A DNA stretch of 64,000 nucleotides from Actinomycetota bacterium (GTDB taxonomy: Bacteria; Actinomycetota; CADDZG01; JAHWKV01; JAOPZY01): positions 1 to 64,000 of the forward strand of contig DASTWV010000055.1 of the NCBI GenBank assembly GCA_035765775.1, written 5' to 3'. The notes below the pieces were generated by a model, which was not told the DNA's origin, did not search any database, and was given only the letters and a program-made list of their open reading frames with translations. Shown here piece after piece: positions 7,964-16,896 of the stretch (position 1 is its first letter; each line of letters opens with the position of its first letter). The position numbers were made by a program, and so were the translations under genes.

Positions 7964-8605
7964 ATGTCCCGACTGCAGATCATCGTTGGCAGCATCCGGC
8001 CCGGGCGGGCGGCCGATTTGGTCCTGCCCTGGGTGGTCTCCCGGGCCGAGGCCCATCCGGCGTTCGACGTCGAGGTGCTGGACCTGCGGGACTGGCCCCT
8101 GCCGATTTTCGCCGAGCACATGGGCAGCATCGGCGATATCCGGAACCCGACGTACTCCGAGCCCCTCGTCCGGCGCTGGAACCACAAGATCCAGGAGGGC
8201 GACGCCTTCCTGTTCGTCACCCCGGAGTACAACCACAGCGTCCCGGGCGGCCTGAAGAACGCCATCGACAGCGTCTTCGTCTCCTTCGGCTTCCGCAACA
8301 AGCCGGCGGCGGTGGTGGGCTACAGCAATGGGGTGGGAGCCGGGGTGCGGGCAGTGGAGCACCTGGCCCAGATCATGGTCGAGACCGACTCCCATCCCAT
8401 CCGCAGCTCGGTGCTCATCCCGTTCGTGCAGCAGGCATTCGTGGACCGCGAGCCCGTGGACCCCGCCACCGAGGCCGCCCTGGGAGTGCTGCTGGACGAC
8501 CTCGCGTGGTGGAGCTCGGCGCTGGAGCGGGCGCGAGCCGAGGGCCAGCTCCCGCCGGGCACGCAGCGGCTGCGGGCGGCTGTGGCGGCGATGGCGGGGC
8601 GGTAA
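7964..8605 (+). CDS. NADPH-dependent FMN reductase-family protein
   Basis: A 213-residue flavodoxin-like protein. The phosphate-binding loop GSIRPGR is at residues 9-15, and the flavin-contacting segment PEYNHSVPGGLKNAID is near 85-100, the hallmark of the ChrR/SsuE/azoreductase-like family. It probably reduces FMN or quinones with NAD(P)H in the cytosol. The AAAGGAGGA Shine-Dalgarno and the consensus promoter upstream indicate strong, probably repressible, expression. It is monocistronic. Confidence 0.92.
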   Translation: MSRLQIIVGSIRPGRAADLVLPWVVSRAEAHPAFDVEVLDLRDWPLPIFAEHMGSIGDIRNPTYSEPLVRRWNHKIQEGDAFLFVTPEYNHSVPGGLKNAIDSVFVSFGFRNKPAAVVGYSNGVGAGVRAVEHLAQIMVETDSHPIRSSVLIPFVQQAFVDREPVDPATEAALGVLLDDLAWWSSALERARAEGQLPPGTQRLRAAVAAMAGR

Positions 8606-8818
8606 GCGGGCCGACGGGGGCGGGCGGTTTCGAAGGCCGATTCGCCGCCGTCGCTTGCTCCGACCACAAAGACGACCACAAGACGTCCCCAGCATGGGTC
8701 GCGGGGTGGATCATGTGATGTGTTGACCGCGTAAGTCGGCATAAGTGACCTATTACGGCGGCAAGACATACAAACGGGCATTGACCAGTCTTGGCCCAGG
8801 GACTAGATTTCCTATGGC

Positions 8819-9445
8819 ATGGGCGATCTTGCGGTGGCCGGCGCAACGGATTGGGTGAGTGCCCTCTCGAGTGCCGTATCGGCCTTTGTGGTCCTGGCGG
8901 GGGCTGGCGTTGCCTACTGGCGGTACCGCAAGGACCATCCCTACTTTGCCCGAGCCAACTTGGAACTGAGCGCAGACCTCCTGCAGGCAGGCGACTTCGA
9001 AGTCGTCCGAGTCACTGCCAGCGCCACCTGCGTGGGAAAGGGGACCCTCCAATTGGAATCGGAAGGATGTTTCGTGGCGGTACAGGCGTACCGACGAACG
9101 ATGCTCGGGCTCCCGGATCCGCAATGGACGGATGTGCTGGCTGCGCAGCGCATCTTCAAGAACCAGACCGTTGATTCTGGCGAGGCAATCGATGAGGCCT
9201 GTCTTGTCTCTTTCCCGATACCGGCTGAAGACGTTATCGCCTACAGGGTGGAGTTTGGGCTCCGAGCCATCGAGCCCGTCTCACGATTGCGCCAGCTCAT
9301 GGTTGCCGGGAAGGCCGAAGGCGCCTTTGATTGGACGACGTCGACGTTTCTGACCCGACCCCGAGAGGGCCAGCGCGTACCGCACGCCGGACGCGGGCTG
9401 GCATCCGTGCCTCCTGGAGAGGCGGAGGGACCGGGGGTACCATAG
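8819..9445 (+). CDS. uncharacterised single-pass membrane protein
   Basis: A 208-residue protein not recognised as a known family. One N-terminal membrane segment (about residues 12-34, ending in YWRYRKDHPY) is followed by a likely beta-rich soluble domain facing the cytosol. Codon third positions are visibly less GC-rich than in neighbours, which hints at recent acquisition. No clear Shine-Dalgarno precedes ATG 8819. The C-terminal 25 residues look disordered. Confidence 0.55.
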   Translation: MGDLAVAGATDWVSALSSAVSAFVVLAGAGVAYWRYRKDHPYFARANLELSADLLQAGDFEVVRVTASATCVGKGTLQLESEGCFVAVQAYRRTMLGLPDPQWTDVLAAQRIFKNQTVDSGEAIDEACLVSFPIPAEDVIAYRVEFGLRAIEPVSRLRQLMVAGKAEGAFDWTTSTFLTRPREGQRVPHAGRGLASVPPGEAEGPGVP

Positions 9446-9449
9446 GCCT

Positions 9450-9635
9450 ATGGCCACTCAGTCGTTCCGCACACCTGAGGAGGAGCACGCCCTCGAGGAA
9501 GCGCTCGGCCCACCCGATGGAGGCTTCGCAGCAGCCGAACCCCGAACCAGGGAGCCTTCCTTCCGCCAGGCGGCCATGCAGCCGAAGCGGACCCCCCGGT
9601 GGTCGATCCGGCGCCGCGCCCGGGCAAAGCAGTGA
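9450..9635 (+). CDS. possible small basic protein
   Basis: A 61-residue frame right after the preceding gene: an acidic N-terminus (TPEEEHALEEALG) and a strongly basic C-terminus (RWSIRRRARAKQ). No family is recognised and the Shine-Dalgarno is weak. It may be chance. Confidence 0.3.
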   Translation: MATQSFRTPEEEHALEEALGPPDGGFAAAEPRTREPSFRQAAMQPKRTPRWSIRRRARAKQ

Positions 9636-9712
9636 CCTTGGGGCGGGCACCCACCCCCCGCTCCACCCCCTGATTCCGCCCCTGACTCCGCCCGCGCGGG
9701 CTGCCGGAATTA

Positions 9713-9727
9713 CCTAGCAAATCTAGG
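9713..9727. promoter_or_regulatory. small palindrome upstream of the ligase operon
   Basis: CCTAG-CAAAT-CTAGG, a perfect 5-bp dyad about 70 bases before the PaaK-like gene. It may be an operator; no clear -35/-10 pair could be fixed around it. Confidence 0.3.
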
Positions 9728-9796
9728 GCCTCGAGCCCTCGTGATTGAGGCCGAGTCCGTCTAGTTCCCGGGCCGCCGCAGGTCGACCATAGAGCC

Positions 9797-11416
9797 ATGG
9801 ACACATCGACCCGGGAGGCCCCCATGATCGGCACCGCAGACACGCCCAGCGCCACCCCGCTCCACACCGCCCTCCAATGTCACCGGCCGTTGGCCGCACC
9901 GGCACCACCGCCCGCCGTTCCGTTGACCCGGCTCCCCGTCCTGGCGGCGGCCCGGGCGATCCGCGGCGCCGGCCTCCGCCACGGAACTGCCTTCCGCATC
10001 CTCGCCCAGCACCCCTGCGGGTTGCCGGACTGTCTCAGCCCGGCCGCAGCGATGCGGGCAGCCGCCTTGGCCTACGACTGGGTCCCCGCCTACCGGGATT
10101 TCGTGCGCACCGCCGGGGCCGGGCGGGCCCGGCACATCGGCGACCTGCCGGAGACCGACAAAGCCTCCTACGTCGACGCCTACCCGCTGGCGGCGAGGTG
10201 TGTGGGCGGGGCGATCCCAGCCCGGGGCGTGGCGATCGACGAGTCCTCCGGGTCGTCGGGACGCCCGTACACCTGGGTACGCAGCCAGCGGGAGCTGGCA
10301 GACGTGCATCGCAGCCTGAGCCGGCTCGCCGCCCACCTGTACGGCCCCGACCTGGTGACGCTGAACGGCTTCTCGATGGGCGCCTGGGCCACCGGCACCA
10401 ACGTGACCGCCGCCCTCGCCCGTAACGGGCTGGTGAAGTCGCCCGGCCCGGACGTGGACAAGATCCTCTCGGTCTTCGGGGAGCTCGGGGCACGGCGCCG
10501 GTACCTGGTGGCCGGGTACCCGCCCTTCCTGAAGCGGCTCATCGACGAGGCCGAGGCGGCGGGCTTCGACTGGGCCGCCTACGAGGTCTACGGCGTGGTG
10601 GGCGGCGAGGGGATGAGCGAGGGCCAGCGCACCTACCTCGAGGCCCGCTTCAGCCGAGTGTATTCGGCCTACGGCGCCAGCGACCTCGACATCGGCGTCG
10701 CCGCCGAACTCCCGCTCAGCGTATGGATCCGCCGGCGGGCGTGCGAGGATCCCGCCCTCGCCCGGGCACTGTTCGGCACCGCCGGCCGGCTGCCGATGCT
10801 GTTCCAGTACAACCCGCTCGACTACTACGCCGAGGCCAACGCCGCCGGGGAGCTGGTCATCACCGTGAACCGGCCGGCCATGCTGTCGCCCCGCATCCGC
10901 TACAACATCCACGACGCCGGGGGCACCCTCGGGTTCGCCCAGGTGATCGGCATCTGCCGGGACTTCGGCCTGGACCCGCTGCGGGCCTCGGCGGCGGAGA
11001 GCGGGATCGCCCCCTTCCGCCTGCCGTTCCTGTTCGTCCGGGGCCGGTCGGACTCGACGTTGTCCTACATGGGGGCCAACATCTATCCCGAGGACGTCGA
11101 AACTGCGCTGTTCACCGGCAGCGCCGAGGCGGCCCGGCTGGGCACCTTCTGCCTGGAGCTGCTGGAGCTCCCCGGAGCCGAGGTCCGGCCGTGCGTGCAC
11201 GTCGAGGTGCGCCGGGGGTCCCTGCCCTACCCGGCCCTCGAGCGCCGCCTGGCCGGCGCCGTGCGCCAGCGGCTGATGGCCGCCAGCCGGGACTTCGCCG
11301 CCGCAGTGGCCGAGGATCCGGCCACGGGCGACGTCGCCATCCGGCTGCACGCCCCGGGCGAGGGGCCATTCGCCGGCAATGCCGGCCGGATCAAGCAGCG
11401 CTACATCGTCCGTTAG
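9797..11416 (+). CDS. PaaK-like adenylate-forming enzyme (phenylacetate-CoA ligase family)
   Basis: A 539-residue member of the ANL superfamily nearest to phenylacetate-CoA ligases. Visible are the phosphate loop ESSGSSGRP (149-157), a YGASD motif near 294 that contacts the adenylate, the RGRSDSTLSYMGANIYPEDV hinge near 418-437 and a C-terminal Lys in KQRYIV. It should activate a carboxylic acid with ATP; whether CoA or a carrier protein accepts it cannot be told. It is about 100 residues longer than typical PaaK, mainly at the N-terminus. It leads an operon with nitroreductase, SDR, VOC and sigma factor genes. Confidence 0.85.
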   Translation: MDTSTREAPMIGTADTPSATPLHTALQCHRPLAAPAPPPAVPLTRLPVLAAARAIRGAGLRHGTAFRILAQHPCGLPDCLSPAAAMRAAALAYDWVPAYRDFVRTAGAGRARHIGDLPETDKASYVDAYPLAARCVGGAIPARGVAIDESSGSSGRPYTWVRSQRELADVHRSLSRLAAHLYGPDLVTLNGFSMGAWATGTNVTAALARNGLVKSPGPDVDKILSVFGELGARRRYLVAGYPPFLKRLIDEAEAAGFDWAAYEVYGVVGGEGMSEGQRTYLEARFSRVYSAYGASDLDIGVAAELPLSVWIRRRACEDPALARALFGTAGRLPMLFQYNPLDYYAEANAAGELVITVNRPAMLSPRIRYNIHDAGGTLGFAQVIGICRDFGLDPLRASAAESGIAPFRLPFLFVRGRSDSTLSYMGANIYPEDVETALFTGSAEAARLGTFCLELLELPGAEVRPCVHVEVRRGSLPYPALERRLAGAVRQRLMAASRDFAAAVAEDPATGDVAIRLHAPGEGPFAGNAGRIKQRYIVR

Positions 11417-11461
11417 ACGCGCCGCATACAACGCACTTTGAGAAAGGAGGCCCGAAGAACC

Positions 11462-12457
11462 ATGCCTGCCACCGAATCCCCGACCGTCGTCGCGGGGCTG
11501 GACCCAACCGTCGCCCGCATCCTCGCTGCCGGGCTCCGGGCGCCTTCGGCCCACAATGCCCAGCCCTGGCGGCTGGTGGCGGTGGGCCTCCGCACCGTGG
11601 AGCTGCACTACGATTACCGGGACTACCTGCCCTACGACCCCGACGACCGGGATGCCTACCTGGCCATGGGCGCCTTCGCCGAGACCATCGCCCTCGCCGC
11701 CCAGCGCCACGGGCACGTGGCCGAGATGCGCCGGCGCTTCGCACGCGACGGGGCGGACCTGCGGGTGTGCGATGTCGCCTTCCGCCCCGCCCTCCCCGAC
11801 GAGCCCGTCGATCCGCTGGCGGAGGCCGCCGCCGACCGGCACACCAACCGTTCGGCCTACGACTCGACCCCAGTGCCCGAAGCGCTCCGGGAGGCGCTGG
11901 GCGGCCTCGGCAACGTGATGGTCCCGCCCCGGGCGATGGCCCGGCTGGTGGCGAGGGCCAGCACGTTGTCCTGGCGGGACGCCAGATTCGTGGGTGACCT
12001 CCGGCGCTGGACCCACGGCGACCCGGCGAGCCCGTCCGGCATGACACCCCACGCCCTGCCGCTCACCCGGCTGGAGTGGGCCGCCCTCCGGGTGGCGTTC
12101 CGGGTGGGCCGCCTGCCCGCCCCGGCGGCGGCCCTTTACTCTTCGCGGGACCGGCGCCTGCTGCGCACGAGCGTGGCGGTGTGCGTCCTCGGAGCCCCGA
12201 GCCTGGAGCCCGCCGACCTGTTCGACGCCGGCCGGCGCCTCCTCCGCTCCTGGGTCACCGTCGGTGGAGCGGGCTGGGCCTGCCACCCGATCTCGATCGC
12301 GGTGGACCGGCCGGAGACAGCCCCCGAGGTGGCCACCCTGGCGGGGGTCCCGGTGCCGGTGGCCGTGTACCGGATCGGGCACCCCAAGGCCACCGTCCCC
12401 CGCTCCAACCGGCGCCGGCTGGCCGAGGTGCTCGGAGGATCATCGGATCACCGATGA
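11462..12457 (+). CDS. Acg-like nitroreductase-family protein
   Basis: A 331-residue protein of the flavin-binding nitroreductase fold. The FMN motif RAPSAHNAQPWRL (about 27-39) and the later DRHTNRSAYD segment are characteristic of the large Acg/Rv3131-type subgroup rather than classical nitroreductases. Some Acg-type proteins act as flavin stores rather than catalysts, so activity is uncertain. ATG 11462 follows AAAGGAGG. It lies 45 bases after the PaaK-like gene, in the same operon. Confidence 0.85.
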   Translation: MPATESPTVVAGLDPTVARILAAGLRAPSAHNAQPWRLVAVGLRTVELHYDYRDYLPYDPDDRDAYLAMGAFAETIALAAQRHGHVAEMRRRFARDGADLRVCDVAFRPALPDEPVDPLAEAAADRHTNRSAYDSTPVPEALREALGGLGNVMVPPRAMARLVARASTLSWRDARFVGDLRRWTHGDPASPSGMTPHALPLTRLEWAALRVAFRVGRLPAPAAALYSSRDRRLLRTSVAVCVLGAPSLEPADLFDAGRRLLRSWVTVGGAGWACHPISIAVDRPETAPEVATLAGVPVPVAVYRIGHPKATVPRSNRRRLAEVLGGSSDHR

Positions 12458-12517
12458 GTATCCCCGCCCCCCGTCGTTGCATGGTGTGACACGGCACACC
12501 ACGACGAGGAGGGCATC

Positions 12518-13306
12518 ATGAGCGGGCTTCTGGAGGGCAAGAACTGCATCATCTACGGCGCCGGGGGCGGCATCGGGAGCGCGGTGGCGCAGGCCTTCGC
12601 CCGGGAGGGGGCCACCGTGTTCCTCGCCGGGCGCACGGAGTCGAAGCTGCAGGCGGTCGCCGATGCCATCGCCGCCGGCGGCGGCCGGGCCGAGGTCGCC
12701 GTCGTGGACGCCCTCGACGAGCGGGCGGTGGAGGACCACGTGGCCCACGTGGTGGAGGCCGCGGGCAGCGTGGACGTGTCCTTCAACCTCATCGACCGGG
12801 GCGACGTCCAGGGCCAGCCGGTGTTCGAGATGTCGGTCGGCGACATGCTCCGGGCCGTGACCACCGGGCTCCAGGGCAACTTCATCACCGCCCGGGCAGC
12901 CGCCCGGCGGATGATCGTCCGGGGCGGCGGGGTCATCCTGCACCTCAACTCCGCCTCGGGCGACGGCGCCCACCCGGGGATGGGCAGCACCGGGCCGGCC
13001 GACGCCGCCACCGAGTCCTTCATGCGCTACCTGGCGGCCGAGACCGGCCCGTTCGGCGTGCGGGTATGCGGCATCTGGACCGCCGGGGTCGAGGAGACCC
13101 TCACCCGTGAACGGCTCTTCGAGGTGGGCGGCGACGCCACCCCCGACCCCGCCACGGTCATCGCGATGATCTCGTCGATGTCGGCGCTGCGGCGCTGCCC
13201 GAAGCTGGACAATGTCTGCCAGGTGGCAACCTTCCTGGCTTCGGACCGGGCAGCAGGCATCACCGGGTCGATGACGAACGTGACCGCCGGACTGGTGCTG
13301 CGGTGA
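12518..13306 (+). CDS. SDR-fold protein with altered active site
   Basis: A 262-residue Rossmann protein with nucleotide-binding GAGGGIG (14-20) and the overall SDR order, including NSAS near 144-147. The canonical Tyr-x-x-x-Lys is missing: the aligned stretch reads T158-G-P-A-D162 before the usual helix (ATESFMRYLAAE). Normal SDR proton transfer is therefore unlikely; it may be a divergent reductase, a non-redox enzyme or a binding protein. A GACGAGGAGG Shine-Dalgarno precedes the ATG. Third gene of the operon. Confidence 0.85.
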   Translation: MSGLLEGKNCIIYGAGGGIGSAVAQAFAREGATVFLAGRTESKLQAVADAIAAGGGRAEVAVVDALDERAVEDHVAHVVEAAGSVDVSFNLIDRGDVQGQPVFEMSVGDMLRAVTTGLQGNFITARAAARRMIVRGGGVILHLNSASGDGAHPGMGSTGPADAATESFMRYLAAETGPFGVRVCGIWTAGVEETLTRERLFEVGGDATPDPATVIAMISSMSALRRCPKLDNVCQVATFLASDRAAGITGSMTNVTAGLVLR

Positions 13307-13341
13307 GCGGCACTCCCGGCGGGGAGGCAAAGGAGGTCGCG

Positions 13342-13782
13342 ATGGACTGGAGGATCGAGCTGGTGGTGCTGCCGGTGACCGACGTCGACCGGGCGAAGGC
13401 GTTTTACAGCGACCAGCTCGGCTTCCGGGTAGACGTCGACCACCGAGCCGGCGACAGCTTCCGGGTGGTGCAGCTCACCCCGCCCGGGTCCCCGTGCTCG
13501 ATCAGCATCGGCACCGGCATCACGGACGCGGCGCCGGGCTCGGTCCGGGGCCTGCACATCGTCGTCCCGGACATCCAGGCGGCAGTCGCCCAGCTGGCCG
13601 CCGCCGGGGTCGAGGTGGGCCCGATCCGCCACATGGGGCCGAACGGCTGGGTGGACGGCCCGCACCCGGACCGGGCGGACTACAACTCGTTCGCGTTCTT
13701 CGCCGACCCGGACGGCAACACCTGGGCCGTCCAGGAGGTGGGCCACCGGCGGGTGCCGGCCGGGCCGGAGGCGCACCCATGA
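13342..13782 (+). CDS. VOC-family protein (glyoxalase/bleomycin-resistance fold)
   Basis: A 146-residue protein with two beta-alpha-beta-beta-beta modules: VLPVTDVDRAKAFYSDQLGF at the start and DPDGNTWAVQEV at the end. No definite metal ligand set is visible, so glyoxalase activity is not claimed. ATG 13342 follows AAAGGAGG; an upstream in-frame GTG at 13303 is less likely. The stop overlaps the sigma factor start (ATGA). A second VOC gene at 21568 is clearly related in sequence. Confidence 0.88.
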   Translation: MDWRIELVVLPVTDVDRAKAFYSDQLGFRVDVDHRAGDSFRVVQLTPPGSPCSISIGTGITDAAPGSVRGLHIVVPDIQAAVAQLAAAGVEVGPIRHMGPNGWVDGPHPDRADYNSFAFFADPDGNTWAVQEVGHRRVPAGPEAHP

Positions 13783-14735
13783 CGGCGGGCGTGCTGGAGG
13801 AAGCAACCTTCGAGGACCTGACCCGGCGGCACCGCCGGGAACTGCACGTGCACTGTTACCGGATGCTGGCCTCCTTTGATGAGGCGGAGGATGCCGTGCA
13901 GGAGGCCCTCCTCCGGGCGTGGCGCAGCCGGGACAGCCTGACCGACGCGGCGGGCGCCCGGCCCTGGCTGTACCGCATCGCCACCAACGTGTGCCTCGAT
14001 CTCCTCCGGGCTCGCCGGCGGCGGCCGGAGCCGGCCCGATCGTTCGCCGAGATCCCCTGGATCCAGCCCTACCCCGACCGGCTCCTGGACGAGATCGCCC
14101 CGAGCGACGACGAGCCCGACGCCATAGCAGTGGCCCGGGAGACCATCGAGCTGGCCTTCATCGCCGCCCTGCAGCTGCTGCCTCCCCGCCAGCGAGCCGC
14201 CCTCGTGCTGCGCGACGTCCTGGGCCAGCCGGCGGCCGAGACCGCTGCTCTGCTGGAGACCAGCGTGGCGGCGGCCAACAGCGCCCTGCAGCGGGCGCGC
14301 GCCACCCTCGCCGAGCACCTCCCCGCCCGCCGGATGGAGTGGTCCCGCGCGGGCGCGACCGCCGAGGAACGGGAGCTGCTGGCCGGCTTCATCGATGCGC
14401 ACGAGCGCTGCGACGCGGCCGCAGCGGTGGCCATCGCCAGCACGGACATCCGTATCACCATGCCGCCCATGCCGTGGCTGTTCGACGGGATCGACGCCAT
14501 GGCCCCGCTCCTGGAGCGGGCCTTCGGCCCCAACCGGGAGGGCGACTGGCGGCTGTTGGCGACTGCGGTTAACCGGATGCCGGCGGCCGGCAGCTACCTG
14601 CGCCAGCCGGGAGATTCGCTCTACCGCCCCATGAAACTAGATGTCATCCGGGTGGAGGGGGGAAGGATCCGGGAGGTCACCACCTTCGGCTCGGCGCCAT
14701 TCCCGTTGCTGGGGCTGCCGGACTGGCTGGAATAG
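13779..14735 (+). CDS. ECF sigma factor with SnoaL-like C-terminal domain (SigG/TIGR02960 type)
   Basis: A 318-residue sigma-70-family factor. Region 2 spans residues about 8-75 (HCYRMLASFDEAEDAVQEALLRAW), region 4 about 130-180 (LPPRQRAALVLRDVLGQPAAETA), and a SnoaL-like domain fills 195-315. WIQPYPD and RETIELAFIAALQ are typical of the TIGR02960/SigG-like group, in which the C-terminal domain replaces an anti-sigma partner. No anti-sigma gene is present. ATG overlaps the VOC stop by four bases, so it is translated with the operon and may control it. Confidence 0.9.
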   Translation: MTAGVLEEATFEDLTRRHRRELHVHCYRMLASFDEAEDAVQEALLRAWRSRDSLTDAAGARPWLYRIATNVCLDLLRARRRRPEPARSFAEIPWIQPYPDRLLDEIAPSDDEPDAIAVARETIELAFIAALQLLPPRQRAALVLRDVLGQPAAETAALLETSVAAANSALQRARATLAEHLPARRMEWSRAGATAEERELLAGFIDAHERCDAAAAVAIASTDIRITMPPMPWLFDGIDAMAPLLERAFGPNREGDWRLLATAVNRMPAAGSYLRQPGDSLYRPMKLDVIRVEGGRIREVTTFGSAPFPLLGLPDWLE

Positions 14736-14755
14736 GCGCCGCGGGCCGAGGATCC

Positions 14756-14798
14756 GGGGGACACTTGTCCCGGCCCATGGGACATTTGTCCCCCACCT
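14756..14798. repeat. palindromic repeat, copy 1 (GGGGGACA...TGTCCCCC)
   Basis: Two 16-base arms, GGGGGACACTTGTCCC and GGGACATTTGTCCCCC, flank a 7-base loop; each arm is itself nearly palindromic. A second copy with perfectly matching arms lies at 39767-39809. Both are followed by ACCT and sit between convergent genes. Confidence 0.7.
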
Positions 14799-14886
14799 CG
14801 CTGCCGGGCGGGTCCATCGGGCCGCCGCATGGTCCCTGTTCGCCAGCCGATCCCGTTCCGAGCGGGGACCGGCTCGGGCTGGGCCG

Positions 14887-16896
14887 TTAGAAGAAGACCG
14901 AGTCCAGCACCAGACGGCCGGTCCAGCCGTTGGGGTCGTTCACCTGCAGGCCGAGCACCTGGAGGCTGCTGATGCCGGCGGGGACGTTGAAGTTCACCGA
15001 GTTCCAGCCCGGGACCAGGGTCTGGGCGCCCAGAACCGTCGCGTTCCAGTTGGCATCGAAGACAACCGGCGACACGGTGGCGCCGACGCCTGAAGGCGCC
15101 CACACCTCGTAGTGCACGGGGGAGCCGGCGGTGAGGCCCGCAACGTGGGCCGTCTCGCCGATGCCTGGGAACCCGGTGCCCGAGACGTCCATCGCCAGGC
15201 CGTGCGTGCCGGTGAAGGCGGTGCCCGACTCATTGGACAGGGCCACGGTCGATCCCCAGCGCACGGTCCAGCTCTGGGTGGTCCCGTCCTCGAAGTCGAA
15301 GACCGGCGGGGCGGCCGCCCCCTGCCAGGTGACGTCATCCAGCACCAGGCGCCCGGCCCAGCCGGACGAGTCGTCCACCTGCAGGCCGATGATCCGGACC
15401 CCGTTGATGGCCGGGACGGTGAAGGTGACCGTGTTCCACCCGGCGGACAGGGTCTGGGTGCCGAGGACCGAGGTGTTCCAGTTCGTGTCGTACACGACGG
15501 GTTGGACCGAGGCCGCCACGCCGCCGGGAGCGTACACGTGATACGTCACGACCGACCCGGGCGCGGCCCCGGTCAGGCCGGTGCTCACGCCAGCGGCGGG
15601 GAAGCCGTTTCCTGAGATGTCCATCGCCAGGCCGTGGCTGCCCGAGGCGGCGGTGCCGCTCTCATTGGACAGGCCCAGGGTCGTCCCCCATTCCACCGAC
15701 CAGCCCTGGATGGTGCCGTCCTCGAAGTCAAAGCGGGCGTTGGGGTCGAGGGGCTGCGTGGTGGGCGGAGGCGGGGTCGTGGGAGTAGGGGATGTGGTGG
15801 GAGACGCAGTGGGGGCCGGCGTGGTGGAGGCCGGCGCAGGAGGCGGGGTCGAGGAGGAGGCCAGCCAACTCTTGTAGGCCGCGCCGAAACCTGTCGGCGT
15901 ACCGTTGTAGTTGCTGATCAGCGCCGGGCCGCCGGTACAGCTTGCGGTATCCCAGGCCCAGGCCAGGTAGCCGATGCTGTGGGCGTCGGCCCAGGGCAGC
16001 AGGGTGTTCAAGAACCCGCCGGCGCAGTCGTTCTCGCCGACTTCGGTGGCCAGAACGGGCACCTGCTGGGCCACCGGGGCGACCGCCGAGTTCCAGCACG
16101 ACGTGGTGTTACAGCCCGAGAAGTTGTAGATGTGCCAGCCCGCGGCGAGCTGGTTCTGGGAGTCCGTGGGCCGGTTGGCGAGCCAGCCGGAGAGGTCGCC
16201 GCCCCAATTGAGCCCCTCGGCAATCACCGGCTGGGTGGCGCCCGCCCCGCGCACCGCGTTGACGAGCTGCTGCATGCCGGTGGCCTTCCACCCCGCCGGC
16301 GTGGTGCACCCGTTCAGCCAACACGACCACGAGATGTCGTGCGGCTCGTTGAACAGGTCGAAGAGGATGCCGTTGACGCCCTTGTAGGCGGCGGCGACCG
16401 ACGACCAGAACGCGGGCGCGTGGTCGGCGTCGGGGGCCTGCTCCTGCCCGAGGGCGAGCTGGCTGCCCGCCGCCCCCCAGTGCAGGTCCAGCACCACGTC
16501 GAGGCCGTGGGCCTGCAACCGGGTGACGTAGGCCCGGATGGCGCTCTGGTAGTTGGCGCCGGCATAGGCGGCGTTGACCCCGTTGATGCCCAGCCAGCAG
16601 TCCTCGTTCAGCGGCACCCGGACCGCGTTGATGTTCCAGGCGGTCATCGCGGCGATGGAGGTGTCGTCGGTCGGCCCGTCGAAGAAGCCCCACCCCTGCG
16701 CGCAGGCGTACTCGCTCCCCGAGCGGTTAACCCCGGCAATCCGGATCGGGGCTCCCGAGGACGACACCACGGTGTGGCCTGACACCTTGACCACGGGGGC
16801 TGTGGTGGCCCCCTGTACCGGCGACAGGGCCCAGGTTGCGGCGACCACAAGGCCTGCGGCACCAAGTGCCAACAACGGTAAATGACGTCTTGACAT
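14887..16896 (-). CDS. secreted GH5-family glycoside hydrolase with two C-terminal beta-sandwich modules
   Basis: A 669-residue exported enzyme. Signal peptide about 1-30; a GH5 cellulase-like barrel about 31-345, with acid/base Glu in FDLFNEPHD and nucleophile Glu in LATEVGEND; a Pro/Thr/Ser linker about 350-390; then two homologous modules of about 135 residues (starting RFDFEDGTIQGW and FDFEDGTTQSW) that resemble carbohydrate-binding jelly rolls. It probably cleaves beta-1,4-glucan or a related polysaccharide outside the cell. Its promoter region is shared with the divergent phosphoesterase gene. Confidence 0.9.
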   Translation of the reverse strand: MSRRHLPLLALGAAGLVVAATWALSPVQGATTAPVVKVSGHTVVSSSGAPIRIAGVNRSGSEYACAQGWGFFDGPTDDTSIAAMTAWNINAVRVPLNEDCWLGINGVNAAYAGANYQSAIRAYVTRLQAHGLDVVLDLHWGAAGSQLALGQEQAPDADHAPAFWSSVAAAYKGVNGILFDLFNEPHDISWSCWLNGCTTPAGWKATGMQQLVNAVRGAGATQPVIAEGLNWGGDLSGWLANRPTDSQNQLAAGWHIYNFSGCNTTSCWNSAVAPVAQQVPVLATEVGENDCAGGFLNTLLPWADAHSIGYLAWAWDTASCTGGPALISNYNGTPTGFGAAYKSWLASSSTPPPAPASTTPAPTASPTTSPTPTTPPPPTTQPLDPNARFDFEDGTIQGWSVEWGTTLGLSNESGTAASGSHGLAMDISGNGFPAAGVSTGLTGAAPGSVVTYHVYAPGGVAASVQPVVYDTNWNTSVLGTQTLSAGWNTVTFTVPAINGVRIIGLQVDDSSGWAGRLVLDDVTWQGAAAPPVFDFEDGTTQSWTVRWGSTVALSNESGTAFTGTHGLAMDVSGTGFPGIGETAHVAGLTAGSPVHYEVWAPSGVGATVSPVVFDANWNATVLGAQTLVPGWNSVNFNVPAGISSLQVLGLQVNDPNGWTGRLVLDSVFF

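Noticed and set aside
9761-12382. 873-codon minus-strand open frame across the PaaK-like and nitroreductase genes
   Set aside because: Spans the boundary of two real genes and has shadow-type composition.
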